NCBI GenBank assembly: GCA_964563435.1
Contig: CAZLXI010000005.1
Span: forward strand, 62,001 to 126,000
Origin: Leadbetterella sp964563435
GTDB lineage: Bacteria > Bacteroidota > Bacteroidia > Cytophagales > Spirosomataceae
Direction: 5' to 3'
Length of the DNA stretch: 64,000 nucleotides
The notes below the pieces were generated by a model. The model worked only from the letters and a program-made list of their open reading frames with translations, did not search any database and was not told where the DNA came from. The stretch's first letter is position 1. The number at the start of each line of letters is the position of its first letter. A program made the translations under genes and the position numbers. This document shows positions 58,484 through 64,000 of the stretch, piece by piece.

Positions 58484-59119
58484 ATGAAAACACTCAAATT
58501 AGCAACTTTGTTTACGCTGGGTTATTTTACTATTCAGGCACAAAATATCCGTACCTTTAATAACCTTGAGCTATCAACATCTATCTCCAAAAACACGCAT
58601 CAGTATTCCCTCTTTTGGGGCGAATCGATCCAGGTCAAGTCTCCTGTTCCGTTCCGGTTCACTACCGGGCTGCGGTTTGCGATGAATAACAAAACTACGG
58701 GTATATATCCCGTGAAAGAGGGCGCGAATTTAAGCACTCTGTCTTTTGAGAAAAGACCCTGGTATACTACATTTGCCCTGCCGGTAGGCCTCGAGCTGTT
58801 TTACAAAGGCGTAGGAATAGGCGCTTTTCACGAGGTGATCTCTCTCAGCGGGAAGAAAAGCTACGACAGTACTTACACTCCCCTGGGACAGAAAGAGACC
58901 CTTAAAACCCAGGGATTCAGCAGTGTCTTCGGCAAAAAGCATAACCTCACGGGCGGTGTTTACATCGTCTACACCTTCAGCGATTCATTTTCCGTTAAAG
59001 CGGGGTATAACCGGATCACGTCTACATTCACCAAAGCAAATGAGACCCGGGAACTGGGATACGCCCGTTTAAGCGATGACACTTTTACGGTAGGAATAAG
59101 ATTAAATATTGAAAAATAA
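58484..59119 (+). CDS. Exported beta-barrel-like protein, 211 residues
   Basis: A signal peptide (MKTLKLATLFTLGYFTIQA) precedes a strand-rich sequence with alternating hydrophobic residues and a C-terminal end DDTFTVGIRLNIEK typical of outer-membrane barrels. No domain is recognised. It is inserted between fabH and efp, 9 bases after the first and 2 bases before the second, so it is co-expressed with lipid and translation genes. Confidence 0.8.
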   Translation: MKTLKLATLFTLGYFTIQAQNIRTFNNLELSTSISKNTHQYSLFWGESIQVKSPVPFRFTTGLRFAMNNKTTGIYPVKEGANLSTLSFEKRPWYTTFALPVGLELFYKGVGIGAFHEVISLSGKKSYDSTYTPLGQKETLKTQGFSSVFGKKHNLTGGVYIVYTFSDSFSVKAGYNRITSTFTKANETRELGYARLSDDTFTVGIRLNIEK

Positions 59120-59121
59120 AG

Positions 59122-59691
59122 ATGGCAACAACAGCAGATTTCAGAAACGGATTAACCCTGGAATGGAATAACGACCTTTTTACGATAGTAGAATTTCAAC
59201 ACGTTAAGCCCGGAAAAGGAGGTGCATTTGTACGTACAAAACTCAAAAACATAAAAACGGGGCGGATCTTTGAAAATACCTTTACCGCCGGTGAGAAAGT
59301 GACCACCGCCCGGATCGAAAGAAGAGCCTTCCAATACCTCTACAAAGACGAGCTGGGGTATAATTTCATGGACAATGATACGTTCGAGCAGATCTCCCTG
59401 GAGGAAACCATGGTTCCGCAGGCAGATCTTATGAAAGAAGGCTCGAACGTGGATATCCTCATTCATTCGGAAACGGAAACTCCATTATCTGTGGAGATGC
59501 CGGCCTATGTAGAGCTGCGGGTAACCTACACCGAGCCCGGTATTAAAGGCGACACGGCCACCAATGCCAGCAAGCCGGCTACGGTCGAAACCGGCGCTTC
59601 CATCAAAGTGCCCCTGTTCATCGACAATGACGAGCTCATCAAGGTAAATACCACCACGTATGAGTATGATTCCAGAGTAAAGGAGAAATAA
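59122..59691 (+). CDS. efp: Translation elongation factor P
   Basis: EF-P relieves ribosome stalling at proline runs. The 189-residue protein has the KOW-like first domain with the loop HVKPGKGGAFVRTKLKN, whose Lys (PGKGG) is the usual modified position, and two OB domains ending TTYEYDSRVKEK. Start and length are normal; it lies 2 bases after the barrel gene. Confidence 0.96.
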   Translation: MATTADFRNGLTLEWNNDLFTIVEFQHVKPGKGGAFVRTKLKNIKTGRIFENTFTAGEKVTTARIERRAFQYLYKDELGYNFMDNDTFEQISLEETMVPQADLMKEGSNVDILIHSETETPLSVEMPAYVELRVTYTEPGIKGDTATNASKPATVETGASIKVPLFIDNDELIKVNTTTYEYDSRVKEK

Positions 59692-59696
59692 TTACC

Positions 59697-59727
59697 TTTG
59701 AACCCGTACAATAAAATAGTACATTTG
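59697..59727 (+). promoter_or_regulatory. accBC promoter
   Basis: TTTG at 59697-59700, a 19-base gap, then TACATTTG at 59720-59727 match the Bacteroidota promoter consensus exactly. The -7 element is 28 bases before the accB ATG. Confidence 0.75.
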
Positions 59728-59755
59728 TACAATAAAACTCGAAATTAAACCTGTT

Positions 59756-60229
59756 ATGGATACCAAAGAAATTCAAAAACTCATAGAGTTTATTTCCAAA
59801 ACCGACCTTAGCGAAGTAAAAATCGAGACCTCCGATCTGAAAATTCAGGTGAGACGTGGCGGTCCCGAAGCTCCCAAAGTGATCGCAGCGCCACCTCAGG
59901 TGGTTTATGCAGAGCCTGCTCCCCAGGTGGCCGCGCCCAAAGCTCCGGAAGCAAAGGCCGAATCTTCTTCAGCTCCTTCAGGCAGCAGGCTGGTGGAAAT
60001 AAAAGCACCCATGATAGGTACGTTTTATCGTTCGGCCGGTCCGGATAAGCCGGCTTTCGTGGAAGTAGGCGATGAGATCTCCGGGGGAAAAGTGATCTGT
60101 ATCCTGGAAGCCATGAAGCTGTTCAACGAGATCGAATCCGAAATTTCAGGTAAAATCGTGAAGATACTGGTAGAAGATGCTACCCCGGTAGAATACGATC
60201 AGCCCCTGTTTTTAGTTGAACCTGCTTAA
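59756..60229 (+). CDS. accB: Biotin carboxyl carrier protein of acetyl-CoA carboxylase
   Basis: AccB carries the biotin used to make malonyl-CoA. The 157-residue protein has an N-terminal helix, a Pro/Ala linker (about 45-75) and a biotinyl domain (about 80-157) with the modified Lys in CILEAMKLFNEIES. The usual Met after this Lys is Leu, a common variant. It precedes accC by 27 bases. Confidence 0.96.
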   Translation: MDTKEIQKLIEFISKTDLSEVKIETSDLKIQVRRGGPEAPKVIAAPPQVVYAEPAPQVAAPKAPEAKAESSSAPSGSRLVEIKAPMIGTFYRSAGPDKPAFVEVGDEISGGKVICILEAMKLFNEIESEISGKIVKILVEDATPVEYDQPLFLVEPA

Positions 60230-60256
60230 GATATACCTCCTCTAAAGTCTGAATTT

Positions 60257-61600
60257 ATGTTTAAAAAAATACTTATAGCCAACAGAGGAGAGATTGCCCT
60301 GCGGATCATCCGTACCTGCAAGGAAATGGGCATCAAAACTGTGGCTGTATATTCTACTGCAGATAAAGACAGCCTGCATGTACGGTTTGCAGACGAGGCG
60401 GTATGCATTGGTCCTCCGCCCAGCAAGCAGTCGTACCTGAACATGCAGAGCATCATTTCGGCCGCAGAGATCACCAATGCCGATGCCATCCATCCCGGCT
60501 ACGGCTTTCTTTCCGAAAATGCGGAATTCTCAAGGATCTGTGAAGCCTACAAAATAAAGTTTATCGGTGCATCCGCCGACCAGATCAACCAGATGGGTGA
60601 TAAGGCTACGGCCAAGGATACCATGAAAAAAGCCGGTGTTCCGGTTATCCCCGGTTCTGAAGGGCTCCTTTCCTCCGTGGAAGAAGGAATAGAACTGGCA
60701 GAAAAGATAGGCTATCCCGTAATTATTAAAGCCACGGCAGGAGGTGGCGGACGGGGAATGCGGATCATCCGGAACTCTTCCGAGTTTCAGAAGCTCTGGG
60801 ACGACGCCAAGGTGGAGTCAGGAGCCGCTTTCGGAAACGACGGCCTTTACCTTGAAAAATTCATCGAAGAGCCTCGTCATATCGAGATCCAGATCGTGGG
60901 GGATCAGTACGGGAATGTTTCCCACCTGTCAGAGCGCGACTGTTCCATCCAGAGAAGACACCAGAAGCTGATCGAGGAAACCCCCTCGCCTATTGTTTCT
61001 CCCGAGCTGAGGGAACAAATGGGACAGGCGGCCGTGGCCGGGGCACAGGCTATCCGGTACGAAGGCGCCGGAACCATTGAATTCCTCGTAGACAAATACG
61101 GCAAATTCTACTTTATGGAGATGAATACCCGTATCCAGGTAGAGCATCCCGTCACGGAAGAGGTGACTGGCTTTGACCTTATCAAGGAGCAGATCAAAGT
61201 GGCAGCCGGCGAAAAGGTTTCCGGTAAAAATTATTACCCTACCCAGTATGCCATGGAATGCCGGATCAACGCGGAAGACCCTAAGAACGGCTTCCGGCCG
61301 AGCCCCGGAGTGATCAAACAGATCAATCTCCCCGGCGGGCATGGCGTAAGGGTAGACTCCCACGTATACGCCGGTTATGTGATCCCGCCCAATTATGACT
61401 CCATGATCGCCAAGCTGATCGTTTCTGCTCCCAGCCGTGAGGAAGTGATCGTTCGCATGAAACGTGCATTACAGGAGTTCTTTATTGACGGGGTAAAAAC
61501 CACCATACCTTTCCATCTGAAAATGATGGACGATGAGGTCTTCCAGTCCGGTATCTTCAACACCGGCTACCTTGATAATTTCGACTTCTCGGACTTATAA
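60257..61600 (+). CDS. accC: Biotin carboxylase subunit of acetyl-CoA carboxylase
   Basis: AccC carboxylates biotin on AccB with ATP and bicarbonate. The 447-residue ATP-grasp enzyme has ILIANRGEIALRIIR, the glycine loop IKATAGGGGRGMRI, CSIQRRHQKLIEE, the MEMNTRIQVEHPVTEEVTG active-site segment and the C-terminal domain. Full length. It ends in a strong terminator. Confidence 0.97.
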   Translation: MFKKILIANRGEIALRIIRTCKEMGIKTVAVYSTADKDSLHVRFADEAVCIGPPPSKQSYLNMQSIISAAEITNADAIHPGYGFLSENAEFSRICEAYKIKFIGASADQINQMGDKATAKDTMKKAGVPVIPGSEGLLSSVEEGIELAEKIGYPVIIKATAGGGGRGMRIIRNSSEFQKLWDDAKVESGAAFGNDGLYLEKFIEEPRHIEIQIVGDQYGNVSHLSERDCSIQRRHQKLIEETPSPIVSPELREQMGQAAVAGAQAIRYEGAGTIEFLVDKYGKFYFMEMNTRIQVEHPVTEEVTGFDLIKEQIKVAAGEKVSGKNYYPTQYAMECRINAEDPKNGFRPSPGVIKQINLPGGHGVRVDSHVYAGYVIPPNYDSMIAKLIVSAPSREEVIVRMKRALQEFFIDGVKTTIPFHLKMMDDEVFQSGIFNTGYLDNFDFSDL

Positions 61601-61603
61601 CAG

Positions 61604-61634
61604 AAAAGGGTCCGGCGGAAAGCCGGGCCCTTTT
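61604..61634. terminator. Terminator after accC
   Basis: AAAAGGGTCCGGC (61604-61616) pairs with GCCGGGCCCTTTT (61622-61634), with one G-T pair, and lies 3 bases past the accC stop. It can also serve the convergent DUF2853 gene. Confidence 0.85.
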
Positions 61635-61648
61635 ATTCCTATCTCTAT

Positions 61649-61990
61649 TTACTTCGTAAACAATCCTTCCTTACCGAATTTCTTAGCCAGGAGAGCGTAA
61701 ACCACTGTACGGTATTTGCTACGGTTACTGGTGCCCATTTTGATCATTGCCTCATCAATGGCCGCGTCCAGCTCGGGGCCGTCTTTTAATCCCAGCTTTT
61801 TGATCAGAAAATTATTTTTTACCGTTTCCTTTTCCTTCTGATCGGAACCTGACACTTTTGAAGAATCGGCATTATAAATGGACGGTCCCAGAGATTTTGC
61901 CACAGCGGTAAGAAGTGCCTCGCTAAGACCCAGACCTAATTCAGCGTTCTGAGCTTTGTACAGCTCAACGTTCTCATCAAATTTGCTCAT
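61649..61990 (-). CDS. DUF2853 family protein
   Basis: This 113-residue soluble helical protein begins MSKFDENVELYKAQNAE and ends in a lysine-rich LLAKKFGKEGLF segment, matching the DUF2853 family widespread in Bacteroidota and Proteobacteria. The structure is a helical bundle; function unknown. It stands alone, convergent with accC. Confidence 0.88.
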   Translation of the reverse strand: MSKFDENVELYKAQNAELGLGLSEALLTAVAKSLGPSIYNADSSKVSGSDQKEKETVKNNFLIKKLGLKDGPELDAAIDEAMIKMGTSNRSKYRTVVYALLAKKFGKEGLFTK

Positions 61991-62040
61991 TTCTTAATAG
62001 TTAAAAGGTGAAAAATGTTTACTAAGTTAAAAAAAATACA

Positions 62041-62871
62041 TCAGATCCTGCTGGTGTACCGATAAAATTTACGGGAATTAAACCTTGCCTGCAAGCCAAA
62101 TACCAGGGAACCCGCCTTCTCAAAAACACCATACTGAACCGGAGATCCACCGGTAAGTCTTACATCGAAAGTATTCGATATATATTCCGGTCTTCTGAAG
62201 ATCCCTTTGAAAAAGACCAGGATCTCCAGGCGGTCTGTGACGTTTCCTTTCAGCTCGGCACTGACCTCTCCGTATATAAGACTCCGCGACTGCGATAAAG
62301 TAACATTAAAATAATCCAGATCGCGACTTTGAAGCGATTGTTGGATATCGCGGGTAAAATGACGGGGCGGAGCAGGCCGGGTAGACATCAGCACTCCGCC
62401 GCCCAGCCCCAGGTTAACGTAGGCGTTTTTGGTTATCCGGTTCAGGTTGAGCACCCGTTTTTTCAGGACCACCGGAATGTACCATTGCCGGTTACGGACA
62501 CCCAGGAGAAAGGCCGGGTAAGCCGGAGAAGAAAAAACATAGGTGGAAAACTCATTTTTTATCCCTACCACACCGGTTTCCAAAAAGAAGTTATTATTCA
62601 TGTTCAGCCCCAGGTTCAGCTCGACCCATTCATTCATGGAAGACGTATTCTCTGCAAAGCTCCCGAAGTCTGCCGTACTCCGGGTGTAGGGCTTCCGCAG
62701 TCCGCCGGTAAGTCCGAAATAAAAGCTGGAAAAACGTGACTCCAGGTGAGGCAGATTTTCTACTTCATGACCTTCTTTTCTGTTCTCCGGGATCTTGTAG
62801 TATTCCTCTTCCTGACCCTGAGCGTACAGAGCCGCCAGAAGAAAAGTAATTAAGAGTATATACCTGCTCAT
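62041..62871 (-). CDS. Exported outer-membrane-like protein, 276 residues
   Basis: A signal peptide (MSRYILLITFLLAALYAQG) is followed by a strand-rich chain with repeated FYFGLTGGLRKPY, YVNLGLGGGVL and LVFGLQARFNSRKFY patterns, resembling a small porin-like barrel of eight to ten strands. No family name can be given. It is divergent from the 59-residue gene at 62916. Confidence 0.78.
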   Translation of the reverse strand: MSRYILLITFLLAALYAQGQEEEYYKIPENRKEGHEVENLPHLESRFSSFYFGLTGGLRKPYTRSTADFGSFAENTSSMNEWVELNLGLNMNNNFFLETGVVGIKNEFSTYVFSSPAYPAFLLGVRNRQWYIPVVLKKRVLNLNRITKNAYVNLGLGGGVLMSTRPAPPRHFTRDIQQSLQSRDLDYFNVTLSQSRSLIYGEVSAELKGNVTDRLEILVFFKGIFRRPEYISNTFDVRLTGGSPVQYGVFEKAGSLVFGLQARFNSRKFYRYTSRI

Positions 62872-62915
62872 GTTTCCTTTGATTTATTTAAAAATACGTA
62901 TACTTTTGTAAAAAA

Positions 62916-63095
62916 ATGACATCCATGAGTAATATTTCGTCGAAAATACCTGCGTGGGCTATGCTTAGCCTGTTTTTATTCATTCTTGTTATACTGGCCG
63001 TGTTTGGTGACCTCTTTACCTTCATCGTCGGAACCCTGATCATGACGATCATATTTGCGGGTGGATATGACCGGACCCATCTGGAGGATCATTGA
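62916..63095 (+). CDS. Small membrane protein, 59 residues
   Basis: The frame starts at ATG 62916 (MTSMSNISSKIPAWAML) and encodes two closely spaced hydrophobic spans (about 16-32 and 34-49) with a short polar tail ending THLEDH. A hairpin terminator lies 40 bases past the stop. The ATG at 62925 is an alternative start. No family recognised. Confidence 0.6.
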   Translation: MTSMSNISSKIPAWAMLSLFLFILVILAVFGDLFTFIVGTLIMTIIFAGGYDRTHLEDH

Positions 63096-63135
63096 GTGGT
63101 TTTGTACCCAAGCCATTTTTATCTGAAATTTTTTG

Positions 63136-63166
63136 AGCCTGTGGTCAAAACCACGGGCTTTCTTTT
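63136..63166 (+). terminator. Terminator after the 59-residue gene
   Basis: AGCCTGTGGT (63136-63145) pairs with ACCACGGGCT (63150-63159), with one G-T pair, and is followed by TTCTTTT. Confidence 0.75.
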
Positions 63167-63233
63167 ATATTTACACAAATAAGGGTTACCTGTTAATCCG
63201 AACCTAAGTTTATACTCCTAAAAATTCTGTAAA

Positions 63234-64000
63234 ATGTTAAAAGACCTTAAATTAGATTCTACTACGGGAAAGAACATCAAAACCTGGCTGAAGGGCAGAT
63301 ATGACCAGGAAACCAAAGACAAGATCAATGAGCTTATTGCTTCGGGAAATGTTACCCAACTGACGGATTCCTTCTATAAGAACCTGGAATTCGGTACCGG
63401 CGGGATGCGGGGCGAGTTGGGCGTGGGCAGCAACCGGATGAATAAATACACCGTTGGGGCCGCCACGCAAGGTTTAGCTAACTATCTGAATATGGTATTT
63501 ACAGACCAGGAGATCAAAGTGGCCATTGCCTACGACAGCCGTAATTTTTCACCCGAATTCGGGCAGATAGCCGCCGATATCCTCTCGGCCAACGGCATAA
63601 CGGTCTACCTTTATAAGGCGCTGAGGCCCACACCGCAGCTTTCCTTCACGGTGCGGGAGCTGGGCTGCCAGTCGGGCATCGTGATCACGGCCTCTCATAA
63701 CCCGCGGGAGTATAACGGCTACAAGGTGTACTGGACCGACGGCTCGCAGGTGGTAGCTCCGCATGACAAAAACATTGTGGCGGAAGTGAATGCCATCACC
63801 AATGTCAAAAACATCAAATTCAAAGGGGTGAAGAAGCGGATCAAAATGATCGGTGAGCCTTTGGACAAAAAATACCTGAAGGCGGTAAAAAGCATTACCG
63901 TATCTCCGCGGATGATCCGGAAGCAAAAAGATCTGAAGATCGTGTTCAGCCCAATTCACGGCACAGGCATCACCATGGTACCGCCTGCCCTGGCCCAGCT
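63234..64000 (+). CDS. Phosphoglucomutase/phosphomannomutase, 3' end missing
   Basis: The gene starts at ATG 63234 (MLKDLKLDST) and continues past the window end; about 255 residues are seen. It belongs to the alpha-D-phosphohexomutase superfamily: NLEFGTGGMRGELGVGSNRMN near the start, and the active-site loop with the phosphorylated Ser in VITASHNPREYNGYK. The FGTGGMRG type with an N-terminal extension is that of the roughly 570-residue PGM/PMM (PgcA-like) enzymes, which convert hexose 1- and 6-phosphates and feed envelope sugar synthesis. Confidence 0.93.
   Translation, partial: MLKDLKLDSTTGKNIKTWLKGRYDQETKDKINELIASGNVTQLTDSFYKNLEFGTGGMRGELGVGSNRMNKYTVGAATQGLANYLNMVFTDQEIKVAIAYDSRNFSPEFGQIAADILSANGITVYLYKALRPTPQLSFTVRELGCQSGIVITASHNPREYNGYKVYWTDGSQVVAPHDKNIVAEVNAITNVKNIKFKGVKKRIKMIGEPLDKKYLKAVKSITVSPRMIRKQKDLKIVFSPIHGTGITMVPPALAQ

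Noticed and set aside
1..64000. tRNA, rRNA, riboswitch or insertion-sequence ends
   Set aside because: By eye I found no cloverleaf with a T-loop signature, no rRNA segments, no familiar riboswitch core, and no transposase with flanking inverted repeats; a covariance-model scan could still change this for small RNAs.

Overview
The window looks like a chromosomal segment of a Bacteroidota bacterium, probably of the Cytophagales type. Supporting signs are the lpxD / lpxC-fabZ fusion / lpxA order, an Oar-like TonB receptor, signal peptides ending in AQ or GQ, a glutaminyl-tRNA synthetase, almost no Shine-Dalgarno sequences, and Bacteroidota-type promoters (TTTG, about 19 bases, then TAnnTTTG; the best example precedes accB). 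I see no rRNA, tRNA or CRISPR array.

Region 1 (1-17.7 kb) is accessory and visibly more A+T-rich. After the 3' end of an FAD oxidoreductase and a broken Rpn-type gene come four tandem paralogous lipoproteins with seven-bladed RCC1-like propellers, a small 79-residue protein, a TPR sensor histidine kinase, and a convergent operon. That operon encodes a NarL-type response regulator, a cysteine-free 169-residue protein, and a 925-residue fusion of an APH-like kinase, a HopA1-like domain and a shrunken LanC-like tail. The kinase/HopA1 pairing is the split Ser/Thr dehydratase known from class V lanthipeptides and thioamitides. A DUF4143 ATPase and a 692-residue exported protein follow. Three promoters (RCC1 array, regulator/HopA1 operon, 692-residue protein) share one architecture: a 7-2-7 inverted repeat on TACTGAC lying exactly 23 bases from a TTTG -7 element. 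This points to one regulon run by the local two-component pair and is the best candidate for an undescribed system here.

Region 2 (17.7-28.6 kb) carries glnS, an enoyl-CoA hydratase, rsgA, a HigB/HigA-like toxin-antitoxin pair in an overlapping operon with a MerR-like gene and dprA, uvrB, and two exported proteins.

Region 3 (28.7-38.7 kb) holds an array of short hairpins, then a long minus-strand run: tsaE, alanine dehydrogenase, a 137-residue protein, glycosylasparaginase, alpha-L-fucosidase, an HD phosphohydrolase, the lipid A genes lpxD, lpxC-fabZ and lpxA, and an ABC ATPase.

Region 4 (38.7-52.3 kb) has the TonB receptor, a possible secreted cationic peptide, gpmI, an HTH membrane regulator, an MBOAT/SGNH acyl-transfer group, an exported EEP-fold phosphatase and a PcrA/UvrD helicase. 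Heptamer-based intergenic repeats recur here.

Region 5 (52.4-64 kb) is mostly housekeeping: an ECF-like sigma factor with a small companion, gmk, nadD, coaX, then yceD-like, rpmF, plsX, fabH, efp, accB, accC (ribosome and fatty-acid synthesis), two envelope or hypothetical proteins, and the 5' part of a phosphohexomutase gene cut by the window end.
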